Positions 22,184-34,825 of a DNA stretch of 64,000 nt are shown one piece after another. The position numbers and the translations under genes are program-made. The DNA comes from Strigamia acuminata. Lineage: Eukaryota; Arthropoda; Chilopoda; Geophilomorpha; Linotaeniidae. Below the pieces are notes generated by a model that saw only the letters and a list, made by a program, of their open reading frames with translations, searched no databases and had not been told where the DNA came from. Numbering within the stretch: position 1 is the stretch's first letter; the number at the start of each line of letters is the position of its first letter. Location: assembly GCA_949358305.1 (NCBI GenBank), contig OX442315.1, positions 33,258,427-33,322,426 of the forward strand, given 5' to 3'.

Positions 22184-23047
22184 AAGCCTTGGTGCCTCAG
22201 CCGATTTATTTGTGTGGGAAGAAAAATTAATGTAACATAATAAAATATGCAGACAGCGGAACAACAAAAACAAAAATTTCAGATGATGATACGTAAAGCA
22301 CTGATATAATTGATCATAAAAGAGAATGCAAAGCTTTTACAATTATCTGAACAAAGGAGACGGAAATAAGATTAGTAAAATTCCTCCTCTATCATTCAAA
22401 ATGAATATCTTTATATTCATAATACATTCAGAATAAAAGATCTAGCCTACGCATGAAAAACTTGTGTTTGGTAGTTAGTTATCGATAGTCTGTTTCAGAA
22501 AATTTAAAACAAATTTCCTTTTAGCCATTATGTAACGGCCATTATTGCATCTTTCTGCTACAAAATGCGTTGATTTAGCACAGCAACAAGTGGCTATTTT
22601 TCAAACCAGTTAGTCTGATGTGGATAAGCAGTTTCGGGCCCAATTTCGGTTTCCGTCTATTTTCCAGTCATATATTTTTTTTACATTTTAGCTTAAAATT
22701 TTATATTGTAATTCTATTTTCATACGTCTTTTTTTTACGTTTTTTTGATTTAACATAATCTAAAAAAATAAATCCATTCCGTTTTTACCTCTTTTCTTTT
22801 GATTTAACAGTTTAAAAAATCGCCTTTTTAAAATCCAAAGTTCCAGAAAATTAAATATTCAAAATTACAATTGCAAAATTATAAAATTTCTTATTTTATT
22901 TCAATTTTCAAACGGAATTTTTTAAAGACGTTAAGTTTCACTTCTATCGTGTGGTCTGAAGCGCATTCATTTTTTTATTTGTACCGGTACACATTTTTTC
23001 TGGAACAAACTTACCGTATAAAAACAAACTATTTTATATTTTATTTA

Positions 23048-23078
<31 letters not shown>

Positions 23079-23387
23079 GTTAAATTTATTTACATTTGTA
23101 AGTTATTTACAATATTTTTCAGGGAAATTTTAGTCAGTATTTATTAAATGGCCATTTTAAACTCGCTCTTCCTTGTGGATTGAGAAGAATCACATGATCA
23201 GTTATACGTATTACGTATCCTTGAGCTTGTAATATGTTCCACCAATGGGAGCTTCTCACATGTTTTCTGAAACAGAATACAGCAGCTTTAGTTTCCAGGT
23301 TGGCGTGAACTGCATTAATTTTCCGTGTATATCAAGACCTTGAGTTGCTTACACTCATATTCAATTTAGAATTGCACAAAACCAACA
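22184..23387 (+). other. 5' flank of ACSBG copy 3
   Basis: The first part (to about 22440) matches 7190-7440. About 22950-23387 matches 7850-8261. Between them is AT-rich sequence and a TA microsatellite near 23048. The promoter of copy 3 should lie near the right end. No core motif is certain. Confidence 0.6.
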
Positions 23388-26300
23388 ATGGTGAGCAAAA
23401 CGTTTGTTGAAGAGTTAATTGCAGCGCCATTTGTAGACGGTTATACTCCGAAACATCAGTTAGGTAATGTAACATTTACCTTGTTTAATTTTAATTTTAA
23501 CAAACATTATATAATACAGTTATTACTGTATTTTCGTGATTAAGAGTCACGCTTAATTAATGATTGCAGTCGATTTAATATAATAGTTGTTCCTAAAAAT
23601 TATATCATGTTACACATTATATTACAAGTATTCAATGACAGCAGTACAGGTAAAAATGTACCAGCTTAAAAGTACCGCGATTTTGCGATAAATCTCGTGG
23701 TACCCGAGACAATGCGAGAGAAACCGAGATAATAAAATGATTAACTTTTTAAATGTATTTATGTATTAAACAAGTTTTATCTGATTTAAAACTAACAAAA
23801 TATTTCTGAATATTTTTATCAAGATGTTGATTTTTTTTCAATAACTGAAAAATGTTGGAAAATCCCCAGAAAAAAAAATTAAGTCTCTTACATTTTATCA
23901 GTTTTTTAAAAAAAAATCCGACTCATTAAAAAAATTCTATTACTTAATTATTTTATTAGAAAAATTCAAAAAGGCACTGCCAAAACAACTACAATTCAGT
24001 ACATGGTACTACGGCAATTTAATTCCCAGTGCTTTGAAATATTTATTTCGTTACCAGTACTTAATCGCAACAAAAGTACCATCTTACAGTATATCACTCG
24101 TAAACAATTTATATCCTTGAATTCTAGTCGCGACAAACAGCCGCGACTTGAAATAAAGCCATATTTCATAAGCGCGGAAAAATATAAAAACAATAATAAA
24201 ATGTTTATTTTCCTCCAATATAGGTCCTGATTATATAATCGAAACAAATGATTGTAGGACTTGGGTGGCAGACGGAGCTGTTTCTATTAGCTTGCCTCAA
24301 AATTTGGATCCTGAAGCCAAACCCAAATCTGTAATTTCCACTTTTCGACAAGCCGTTGAAAATAGCCCAAACAGACCTGCACTGGTCGTTACAAGAAACG
24401 GGGCATTATGTGTGTGGACTTACGCGGAATATTGGCACATGGTAAAGGACGTGGCAAAAGGTTTTATAAAGGTATGTACAATTTATATAAACTTGGGTTT
24501 TTCTTTCACAGTTTTTAGATTTACACGAGTGCATAATCTTTGGTTGCATTTTTATTCTGCTTTGTTAAAATTTAACAAACCTATTCATACTAAAAATAGA
24601 AACAATTGTGTTTTATCAGTTATTTGATTTTATTTGTCTGCTTGTACGTGAATCACCCATTCATTAACTGAAGCACCAAGTTTTTTTGAATAGGTTTGTT
24701 GAATACATTAACGTATATTAAAATATAAATATTACAATAAAATTATTACTTCATAATTTTTTTTTGATAACTTTCCAACAGTTATCGTAATCTAGTTTTC
24801 TTATTTTTACAAAGCTGTTTCACAATGTGGAAAAGATAATGACTATAATGCATGAATTGTTTTCAACACATTGAACATATGCTGCTGAGCCACACCTAAT
24901 TCAGCCGGAAATAAATGCTTAAAAATCTATAAAAAATTTGCACATGTGTTTCTATAATTTATTTAATTCTGGTCTAGACTCAAAAAAAGGATTAAAAATT
25001 CTACCCAAAGTTTAATTTAGACCAGTTTCACCAAATTCTTATCCGGCTTTCAATTTTCGGCAAATGAGAACTCCTGTCTCAGTGAAAATCAAAGTAGATT
25101 CTTACAACTACTTGTAGATGGGACACATTTCTGGCCCGATCCAGTGGCGGACTAGCCAGTGTCAGCCTGCCCTGTGGCCCCCTTAAACATTTACCAGTGC
25201 TTCTCAAAGTTTGGTCCATGAGCAAGAGGCTGGTGGTCCGCAAATAAGTGTGATACAAACAAATCAGATGTGTGATTGATCAATTATAAACTTGAAAAAC
25301 CACATTTAATCTCATACAATCTGAACTGCATACAAATTGAGTTTGTTTTAAATGAATGTTAATCTGGTCGATAAAAATTTCACCTTAACTGAATGTAAAG
25401 CTATACTCTTGTTGCACTCAAAAAGGACACTCAGTCCAATTGGTCGAGCCTCATTACTACTAACTCCAGACTGTATACTACTACTAGGAAAAGTAGTTTT
25501 TATTTTTATTTATTTTTGTGATGTTATGATCATTTTAGTTGATATAATTTTGTTTTGTTTTATTAAAAAATGTTGTTTCCATTTATGAAATACGGAGTAG
25601 TTTTATGCACATCTAAATGTAAAACTCATGTTTGTTCTGTTTATTGGTTGCTTTGTCTGGAAAGCAACACAATCGATTACAATGTCTGTACATTGTAATG
25701 CAATTCTGGTGTTTGGGTCTACTTTTTTGGATCACTACACCAGTAAAATGGCTCGACGAATAGGACTGGGTGTTCTTTTTGAGTGCAACAAGAATATAGA
25801 TTCACACTTGTGTTCACATTAGACGCAACGCAAGAAAACTGACGCAATGCAAGCTGCTTGCGTTCAAAAATTCTTGACGTCGACGCCAATTGCTGTTTCA
25901 ACTCCAAGTTGAAGTAAGCGATGCAACACAAGGAAATGTTTTGCAACCAACCAATCTCGATCGATTCCAACTCTCATCGATTCACGTCTGGTTGGCGAGA
26001 CTTTCCCGCATGCAAACAGGCCGCCATTTTCGGATTCTGGAACTAGTTCTAGAACTACATCCAATTCCAGGTTTCATTGAAACCATCTGATTGGCCGGAT
26101 GTACTTCATTTTAGCGATTTCATTTTAGCGACACACCATTTTAGCGATACAAAAATCTAGGTTTAATTCCCCCTTGACCCCCCGCGAACCGAACCTTACT
26201 GGTTTTTTGGTGAAAACCACTTTTTTGAGCCGGCTTGTCGCTAAAACCTCGGTTTTTGTGTCGCTAAAATGACATGTTCGCTAAAATGGGACTTTTTTTA

Positions 26301-29300
26301 GTAAAAATTGCTAAAATGAGCGTCGCTAAAATGACTATAACTGGATTGGCCAGACGCAACATCAATTGTTTCAGCTCTGTTCACACGTGCCCTATAGTAT
26401 GAATATGAACAGACTCTGCATAGCGTCTGAATAATTTTTCCTTGCGTTGCCTTGCATCACAACTAGTGTGAACACAAGTGTGAACCTAGCTTAATACATG
26501 TCTGCAACACATTGTGTAATTTTCAGTGATTTTCAAACTGTGTAATGTCATAGTTTGAAAATTTGAAAATTTTGTTTGCTTGTAACGAGTAGAATTATGA
26601 CAATTACAGCTATCGTGGTTTTTTTCCAAGTGGCGCTTATCAGTGCTCGTCTACACATCATTAACTTTTCAATCACAACAACACTAATCAATATTAATCA
26701 ATTTTCTTTTTAACTACATTCTAATTCACTAAAAGGTTGGCCTTTTTCCCATTGATATAATTTTAATTGTATTTTATAATAAAATGTTTTTTCCATTCGT
26801 GAAATATAGTTTTATGTTGTTTTTATTTCAACAGACATGTTTGTTCAGTTTATTGATTGCATTGTCAGGAAAGCAAACAATTTCCTAACAATACGTAGGT
26901 AATCGATTACAATGTCTGTACATCTAATGCAATTCAGGTGTTTGGGTCTATTTTTTGTATCACTACACAAGTGAAATGGCTCGGCCAATGGGAGAAAAGT
27001 CAACCTTGTAGTGAATTAGAGTATATTACTGTATTACTATAACCTTTTTTCAGCTTGGTCTGCTTCCTTACCACGCAGTGGGAATTTTAGGTTCTAATTC
27101 TCCTGAATGGGTAATATCGCATTTAGCAGCAATATTCTGTGGGTATGTTTGACATAATACCATCAAATAAACATTAAAAATTGCTAATTTTTTTCTTTTG
27201 AAACTAAATACTCTTTTTCTGAAGAGGATTTTCTGCAGGAATATATACGACAAATTCAGCTACTGCTAGTTTTCATATACTTGAAAATAGCTCAGCGAAC
27301 ATTGTAGCAGTTGACAGCAAAGAACAGTTAGACAAAATTCTAAGTATTCGAGATAAACTGCCTCACCTAAAAGCCATCGTCCAAATGGAAAACAATTCAG
27401 ACAATCCTGATGTTATTTCGGTGCGGCCTAATTATTTTTATTTCATAAAAATTTTCTAACGGATAAAAATTGGCTAAAACGCGATCTTTTTTGATTTTCC
27501 AGTGGCAAGACCTGCTGCTAATTGGGCAGTCGTTACCAGACGAAGTGTTAGAAAAGAGAATGAGAGGAATAGCAATCAACCAGTGCTGCAGTCTCATATA
27601 CACGGTAGGGTATTAAAACAGATTAATTAACTTTTTCTGATTAACTAATTTCATTTTAACCATTTATTCCAGTCCGGAACTACTGGCAATCCCAAAGGAG
27701 TGATGATTTCACACGACAGTGTAAATTTTTAACTTTTACATAATTTCGTACCAATATTAATGAGCATGTTTCAGTTACTGGTAACGATTAATACTGTTCT
27801 TCATAAATTCACAACCATTCCTAAACACGGAAGAGTAGTTTCTTACATGCCTTTTAGTCACGTTGCAGCAATGGTATGTATTCAAATGTTTTATAAAGAT
27901 TCAAAGTTCAAGTCAAATTCGTTCATTTTGTTTATGCAAACAAATTATAAGCATTTGAAATTAGAAATTTTTATTCACGTGATACACCAAATACATGCTT
28001 TGAATGCATATACTGAGAATATGATCAAATACGTATTTTTAATGAGACAAATTTGCATAAACAAAACAAAGCAATAAAAACTTGAAAATTTAATAAATTT
28101 TTGCCGTTGTTTAATGGTCTATTTCTTTCCGCTTAGACTTTTGATATATACATCCCAATTGTGATTGAAGCTACTGTGCATTTTGCTCATCCTGATGCAT
28201 TAAAAGTAAACCATAAAGTGATTAAATAACGACGTTTTAAAACCGACATTCTCCCAAACTGCAGGGAAAGTTAGTTGAAGACTTGCTCCAAGTACAACCA
28301 ACGTATTTCGTGGGAGTTCCACGAGTGTTTGAAAAAATGAAAGAAAAATTGCAATTTGCAGAAGAATCCTTCTCTCCTCTAAAGAAAACACTGTTAGCAT
28401 GGGCCCGTAAACAAGCATTGAAGTACAATCAACAAATACCCCTGTAAAAATAAACATATTTAAAATAAGGCAGTGGCTACGTTCATGTCCGATATGAACG
28501 TATTATTTTAATAACGCACTGTATTTGGTTGAGATCTATTGATGTCGGTTGGTTTCCTTCAAGCAAGTTTTCTCAAAATGATGTTTTCGAGGTTTAATTC
28601 TCTGTTTTTCTTACAAGGGGGGCTAGCCCCCCCCCCCCCCCTAAACCTAGCCGTATTCGTTTTTAGCAACATAGACTGAACCGAGTATTTTTATCTATCT
28701 CAATGCATCTCTCAACCAATCACGGCGCATCATGAAAATAATACGTTCTTGTCGGACATGAACATAGCCACTTCGTTAAAATAAATAAAATAAGCTTTAT
28801 ATCAAAATAAAATAAAATTTCAGACCAACCAGGAAACCCCTTCTCTACTTAACTGCTAGAGATGTAATTTTGAAAAAAGTGAAAATAGCAATGGGCTTAC
28901 AAAATGCTGAATTTTTCGGAACTGGGGGTGCGCCTATTTCATCAGAAATTATTCACTTTTTTCAAAGTTGTGACATTGTCCTACACGATGGTTTTGGACT
29001 CAGTGAATGCAGTGGTAAGTAACTTGCGTTCAATTCATGAAAAGAAAAGTGACTTTAAAGAAAGTTAAGAAAGTAGACCAAGACTTTCCAAGACTAATTT
29101 TCTTTAATTGAAGAAAGTAATTTAAAAAGCGTGATTTCCGCCTTCTGAAAAGAAGAAAAGTAAAGAAAGTCACTTTTCTTCAAGCAATGAAAGTCACATA
29201 ATAAAATTAAACTCAACTGAGTTAACTGTTAATTTCCAGGTGGTCATTTAGGAACTCTACCCAAAACCTGTCATCGAATTGGAAGCGTCGGAAACGTTAA

Positions 29301-30713
29301 CACCGCTAAAGAGTTTCAAACTAGAATTATAAATCCAGAAGCTGATGGTTCAGGCGAAGTAAAAATTACTGTTTAACACCATGCTTTACAATCATACTTT
29401 ACTTTACTGTTTAACAGCAATTTTAAACATACTTTTTGCATGCAGAAGTGAATAGTGCCATGAATAATGTTGAAGCTCTAACATATATATAATATTTTAG
29501 ATGATCATTCAAGGTCGACATGTATTCATGGGATATTTGGGTGAAGAAGAGATGACTAAAAGCGTTCTGAAGGAAGATAAATGGTTTCATTCAGGAGATT
29601 TGGGATTAATTGATAAGGATGGATTCCTTTTTATAACTGGACGTATTAAAGGTAATTTAACTTACGATGTACACACAATCTACAGTTTGCGCCCAGTATT
29701 TTAATGCCAAATTCATACTGCACATCCCATTCTGCACAGATAATTATCTAATTCCAGTAAATAAAGGACAATAAACTCATAAATAAAAGTAATTGACGGC
29801 ATGGTAGCAAAATATTGTTGATTTATTTCCTTTGTATGTAAAAAGTTTGAAAATTACCATATTAAATGCATGTGCGGTTTGAATTTGGCATTACGATTCC
29901 AAATGCGAACGATAGAGTCGAGCCGTTCCGTTGACTACAGTTCGCGTACGGTATCTTGAGGCTAAATTCGTACAGCGCATCCCATTCTGCACAGACGATT
30001 GTCTAATTCCAGTTGATATTTAGCAGTATTAAGCCTATTATTAGTCCTAATAATGTAGATCGAGCTATGTAGGTCCTATTTAGATTCTACAATTTTTAAA
30101 TTTTTTAATAAATATTCCAGAATTGATAATCACGTCAGGAGGTGAAAACGCTCCACCAGTTCTCATTGAAAACCACATCAAGAAATTTCTGCCGGTACTT
30201 AGCAATTGCATGCTCATTGGAGACAAGAGAAAGTACTTGACCATTCTTCTTACTTTAAGAGTAAATACACCCTAATCGAACTTCAGAGTTGAAATTACTA
30301 AATCAATAAATTTAATCATTCCCTGTATAGACTGAACTAAATCTAAACACAATGGAACCAACTGATAATTTAAATCCCATTGCAATTAAATGGTGCCAAT
30401 CAGTTGGCAGTTCAGCTACACGACTGTCCGAAATTTTGCAATCTTCTGATCCTAAAATAGCGGCTGGAATTCAACAAGGCATCAACAAATACAACAACGA
30501 ATTTGCTATATCACGAGCGCAGAAAATTCAAAAATGGAAAATCCTGCCTCAAGATTTTTGCACTTATGATGGCACACTAGGTATTAAGACCTCACATGTT
30601 TATCAAATTAGACTGAAATAATCTACTCTATTTTAGGTCCAACTAACAAATTGAAGCGCCCATTTGTCGTCAACAAATATTCTCACATTATAGAATCTAT
30701 GTATGCTTCGTAA
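23388..30713 (+). CDS. Long-chain acyl-CoA synthetase, bubblegum/ACSBG family (copy 3)
   Basis: Fatty acid activation as for copy 1. Exons: 23388-23463, 24224-24471, 27054-27142, 27225-27420, 27503-27604, 27673-27720, 27775-27873, 28137-28205, 28265-28443, 28824-29014, 29240-29358, 29501-29651, 30121-30260, 30331-30580, 30637-30713. All junctions are GT-AG with the same phases as copy 1, and the frame is open for 677 codons. Motifs: [17 protein letters not shown] (where copy 1 has CYGLSE), HSGD in place of [17 protein letters not shown]. Exons 7-11 differ much more from copies 1 and 2 than exons 12-14 do; exon 7 reads [12 protein letters not shown] where copy 1 has [12 protein letters not shown]. 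Intron 2 is swollen by at least three MITEs and intron 9 by another. Probably functional. Confidence 0.92.
25170..25260 (+). mobile_element. hAT terminus fragment in intron 2 of copy 3
   Basis: CAGTGCTTCTCAAAGTTTGG followed by GGTCCGCAAA is the usual form of hAT (Charlie-like) ends. The partner end was not found. Confidence 0.45.
25402..25798. mobile_element. TTGCACTC-family MITE, member 1
   Basis: About 397 bp. Ends TATACTCTTGTTGCACTC and GAGTGCAACAAGAATATA are complementary and continue inward for about 50 bases (to GGTCGAGCC and GGCTCGACG). TA at both edges fits a TA target. Related copies are at 26716-27027 and, reversed, at 46305-46577. Non-coding, though short chance frames cross it. 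Confidence 0.85.
25799..26483. mobile_element. TTCACACTTGTG-type inverted-repeat element, with nested repeat
   Basis: Left end GATTCACACTTGTGTTCACA, right end TGTGAACACAAGTGTGAACC, TA at both edges. It abuts the previous MITE. The CGCTAAAATG-type repeat (26105-26341) is nested between CTGATTGGCCGGA and GGATTGGCCAGACG. A partial relative is at 6230-6455. Confidence 0.8.
26105..26341 (+). repeat. CGCTAAAATG-type dispersed repeat, copy 2
   Basis: 26169-26341 matches 181-353. This copy also has a left part with three CATTTTAGCG units in the opposite sense, so its two ends (TCATTTTAGCGA and TCGCTAAAATGA) form short inverted repeats. The class is unknown. Confidence 0.75.
26716..27027. mobile_element. 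TTGCACTC-family MITE, member 2
   Basis: Diverged ends ATTCTAATTCACTAAAAGG and its complement near CCTTGTAGTGAATTAGAGTA. The interior matches member 1 (TGTTTGTTCAGTTTATTG, GTGTTTGGGTCTA). Copy 2's intron 2 lacks it at about 10980-10995. Confidence 0.8.
28469..28775. mobile_element. 307-bp MITE with 9-bp duplication in intron 9 of copy 3
   Basis: TTAAAATAA is present on both sides (28460-28468 and 28776-28784). The ends carry AGTGGCTACGTTCATGTCCG and its near-complement. The interior has a GGGGGGCTAGCCCCCC palindrome. The 9-bp duplication suggests a Mutator-like origin. Confidence 0.85.
29040..29195. repeat. Hairpin in intron 10 of copy 3
   Basis: GAAAAGTGACTTTAAAGAAAG near 29045 pairs with CTTTCTTTACTTTTC-like and AAAGTCACTTTTC sequence near 29155-29180, interrupted by GAAAGT-rich repeats. 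Confidence 0.6.
29683..29765 (+). repeat. ACAGTTTGCGCC dispersed repeat in intron 12 of copy 3
   Basis: ACAGTTTGCGCC, TAATGCCA and CTGCACATCCCATTCTG recur at 50599-50660, next to the gypsy element, and partly at 29960-30010. This may be a mobile element fragment. Confidence 0.65.
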
Positions 30714-30773
30714 TGTAACCCCAAGTTCTTCTAACTAACACATTAAAAGTATAGATCTGACAAGAGGCTGTAG

Positions 30774-30779
30774 AATAAA
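30774..30779 (+). promoter_or_regulatory. Poly(A) signal of ACSBG copy 3
   Basis: AATAAA 60 bases after the stop codon, just before the MITE at 30781. Confidence 0.6.
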
Positions 30780-30780
30780 T

Positions 30781-31045
30781 ACCGTATTTTATCGATTAAG
30801 AGCCGCGGCTCTTATTCAGAACTGTCATTTTTGTCGGCAATTACAATTTCGATTTTTCGTTTGTTACATTTGTTTAGTGTAACAAACAAAGTCTGAACGT
30901 CTCGAACGAAACGTACGTTCATCGTTCTTGAGGTTAAATACGGAAACAATATCATATTTTTGCAAAAATATGGCATTCTTCAGCTCTGGCTACTATTCGA
31001 GGGCGGCTACAATTCGAGGGTGAGTCTTAATCAGTAAAATACGGT
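30781..31045. mobile_element. ACCGTATTTTA-type MITE just after copy 3
   Basis: The ends ACCGTATTTTATCGATTAAG and its complement near CTTAATCAGTAAAATACGGT enclose GCGGCTCTTATT and GAGGGCGGCTACAATTCGAG. Related pieces occur in intron 1 of copies 2 and 3 (GTATTTTCGTGATTAAGAGTC, near 8407 and 23530) and at 37560-37655. Confidence 0.75.
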
Positions 31046-34000
31046 ATTATTTGCACATCAAATTTGAAATAAGTTCTTTCAATTAATTAAATTATTAGTA
31101 GTTTCACGCAATAAATTATAATTTTATTTGTATTAGAATTCAATAAAAAAAACCTAAGATTATAACAAGCAGAATTAACTTGGTGATCCAAATCAACGCC
31201 AGGGCAGCGCAACAGTAAAATGGTGGCATAAATTTTAAGCATGCCGAACAAATCTCCGATGTTCAAAGTTGCAAGTTTTTTTTTTAAAGGCTTTTATGTA
31301 ACTTGACATGAATGTTTGTTCGTTCGTTTGTCTGTCTGTTTTTTTTCAACTTCTGGTGTTGCAAGCGCCACCTGTACGCGACTAAAACTTTAATGGAAGC
31401 CAAATCGTCCAACGCAACTCCAAAACTGTACTTTTCAATGTTAAAAAAAGTTTTGATCGTCAAATCAGGCGCCATTTGCAATAACTTTAACTTGATTTTA
31501 ACCTTTGCAGTTTGCACGTGCATAATTATAATTTGGAAATAACATAACCTAAAAAATGGATTGCAATCTGTTGTGTGAAACCCCCTAACATTGACACATC
31601 AAGCTGTATAGTATTTTAGTTATTACAGTTACTTGCGTGAGTGACTTGGAATTTTCTTGATTTTCCAAAATAAATATAAAAAATAAAATAAAATTGTCAA
31701 AAGCACTTTCGAAAAAAATGACTGATTTCTTTTGATATCTTTTAATTTCACGTACAAAAGCAATAACAACTTTTCCCCCATTTTCTCCACCATTAATCAA
31801 AATTTGCCAACCTAAGCCAAGTTAGTTTCTGCGTAAAAGGCATTTCCCCGGTTTCAAAAGAAACCAATTGACTGATTGCATGCAAAAAGTGATTGATTGC
31901 GCCGTTTCAAAAAGCGGGAGCACCAAGCCATGAGCGTCCGGTCTACGCCAAACCCCAGACCCAACTTCTGACCTCAGACTTGGAAATACAATCATCGAAA
32001 TCTCTTGGCAACTGTCATGTACAAAAACAAATCAATTTTACAGTTGGAAAAGGAGAGCAAACGCCAACCATAAATAAAACACCAACCAAAAATTGAAAAA
32101 CAAAAAAATACATTTTCAAATGTTTTAAACCCTCCATCTCGATACGCCAAATTGACAGGTAAACCAAGCAACAACTCGCAGTACAAACATCCAAAATCTA
32201 TCATTTATATTTCCAAAAACTGAAAACAAACTTCTATGACATTTAAAATTGCTTTTATAAAATGTCAATATAAAATTATTCCACTTTTGTTATATAAAAA
32301 CTGCACCCTCATCAAAATATTTAGGAAAAGTGTTTAAAAATGTATTAGTAGTGAGTTGGCATGAGCGCCTGGCGATTGAAATTCAAGTCGTCATGTGGAA
32401 TTTGAGATGAGTGGAGATGAGCAAAGTGTCGGATGGGAAATAGGAAGGAAGGGCAAGATGGTTGCTGGTGTACAAGGCAGAAAACACGACCAAACTGCTC
32501 CCTTTTCTCCCATCCGGAAAGACGTGCATGACACCAGACATGGAAAATAGAAGAAATAGAGAGCAGCTAAAAGAATGTCGACATTTTGCTAACACTGACT
32601 TTGATAAATTGTCTCTATGCTCTATATGCTTGGAGGGAAGCAGTCACACACACAAAAAAAGTGTAAAAGTAATAAAGAGAAAAAATACTGTACGGCAAAA
32701 AATTCAAATGAATAAGAAAAAATGCGTAGAAAAAAGTGTATAGAACAACCGGGAAAAGAAAGATGATGTGCCAGCAAATCTAAGGTTACTATAACTATAC
32801 ATTCATTATAACAGCATTCAGTATTTTGCATAAGAGAAAGTGAGTGAAAGGATGTATGACGAGAGTTTGTATCTAATGAATCAATAAGTATTATGCAGTT
32901 TGCAGCAGTTACTTTCTATACACAGTTCGTCCCCTACGCACGAACATCCAAGTTACGAACTTTCAGAGATGTAAACTTAGAGCGTCTGGCACTAGGCGGA
33001 GCACAAAACCCAGGCTTTTATTGTCGTACTTTTCAAAGTAAGATTAGAAATTTTGTTTAATACCAGTATGTACCTTTATTAATTTCTAATAAAATATAAT
33101 AAAGGAAAAAAATGTTTAATTTAATTAGGATTAACAATTGGCGTTAAGGTGCGCGTCATATGGATTTGCTGTTTGGAGAGCCCCAGTGACTTTAATTGCC
33201 ATATTTCAGCGATTTCTACAATGGTTACAAGTTTTGCACAAGGGATTGCATCAAAATAAGAAAATAGCAAGTAATACAATTCAAAACTGGCAGAAAATTG
33301 ATGACATAATCACTGATTGACTAATCAAACAAAGGCATGTTATGTGATATTAATTTTATCCATTTTTTTGCATCAAACCTAAAATATTCTATACTTATGT
33401 CACCCCCATTTTTGAGAAAAATCACTGCCATCTACAAAAATTATAAACCTGTTAATTTTAAATAAATTCTAATACCAAAATACATTTATTAAAAAATTGG
33501 TTTAATTCCAGATGAAGCGCAAAAAGAAATATTTCAAAAAAACTGATTATTCTATACTTATGGCGCGCACCTTAGCACGATTTGTAAGGTAAAATTAAGC
33601 ATAATTATAAAGATAAAATACCCGTAGTAAATTCTATACTGAATACACAATACAGCGTGTAAGCTGGGGGTCAAGTTCCGTATTTAAATCTTGTTTATGT
33701 TGAATAAAGTTAGTCTAGTTTGAACAATCAAACCTAATGGTTGTCTAATCATTCTCACACAGCGATTTATTCCTTTTTTTTTACTAAACTTCCTCCATAT
33801 CTGTCTACAAGCCAAATTTTTTTTATTTTATTTTTATTCCATTTTACATAGAAAAATGTTTCTATGAATCGTGCAAACCAATATCAAAGATATTCCTTCG
33901 GTTTCCCAGATTTTATCATCTTTTCCCACCTGTCACTAACATTTCCCAAAGAGTTCACTATCAAACACTGACTCCAGATGCCAACATTTGATAAATCGAG

Positions 34001-34574
34001 TCGAAAAACATGTCGACAGATGAATGGCATGACGGGAAAATCATGGGTGTAAGAGGGGGACTAGGTAAATGCAACTGATTTCATCTTTAATTTCCTTGCA
34101 CGCTCTTTCGCTTGCTTCGAATTCCGCTTCCCTCCTCCATCTTGGCATTGAATTCAGCGCACTGGAAAATTTCTCGCGAGACCAAACATGATGAAACAAC
34201 TTTTTTTTCCTCCCTTCCCCACCTCCCTAGCCGCCTCATCTAACGCACATTTAATTCATAAAACAGACGCAGGAAACCCAAAGGACACAAACTTCAACCT
34301 CAATTTCAGACGCTCGTAAACATCACAAATTAGATCACAGGTGGTGTCAGTTAATTCATAACTTGAGATTGGAAGGAAATGTTTATTGCTTAATAAATAC
34401 TTTGATGTAATTTAATGTAATTATAAATAACTAGAATTTTAAAAGCTCTGAATTGTGGCCTGGTCCGTATGTTGGCCTGTGCCGGTTTAAGCACCCAGAG
34501 ATCACCTGCAGTTTATATAATAAACGCTGGGTCCAATGAAGCATACAAAATAGTTATTTATGTACATAAATTCT
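31046..34574. other. Intergenic or intronic stretch without recognised genes
   Basis: AT-rich, with only short frames (the longest is 93 codons at 32462-32743, no domain recognised). Contains a CGTCCCCTACGCACGAACAT segment near 32929 that resembles pogo/Tigger element ends. No exon similar to DUS1L was found on the minus strand. Confidence 0.5.
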
Positions 34575-34825
34575 TGTTTTAGGCACCAAAATGCCCATTT
34601 CCGGCGATAAAATGACTGTTTTAGGCGCTAAAATGGCTGTTTTAGGCGCTAAAATGGCTGTTTTAGGCGCTAAAATGGCTGTTTTAGACGCTAAAATGGC
34701 TGTTTTAGGCGCTAAAATGGCTTTTAGGCGCCAAAATGGCTGTTTTAGGCGCTAAAATGGCTGTTTTAGATGCGAAAATGGCTGTTTTAGGCGCTAAAAC
34801 TATTTATTTAGACACTAAAATACAA
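34575..34825 (+). repeat. 21-bp minisatellite (TTTTAGGCGCTAAAATGGCTG)
   Basis: About ten units of TGTTTTAGGCGCTAAAATGG plus one base, with variants. Each unit contains the palindrome TTTTAGGCGCTAAAA. It is a multiple of 3 and gives a repetitive frame that is not a gene. Confidence 0.95.

Noticed and set aside
34575-34825. CRISPR-like array
   Set aside because: The units are contiguous 21-bp repeats without unique spacers, in a eukaryotic setting.
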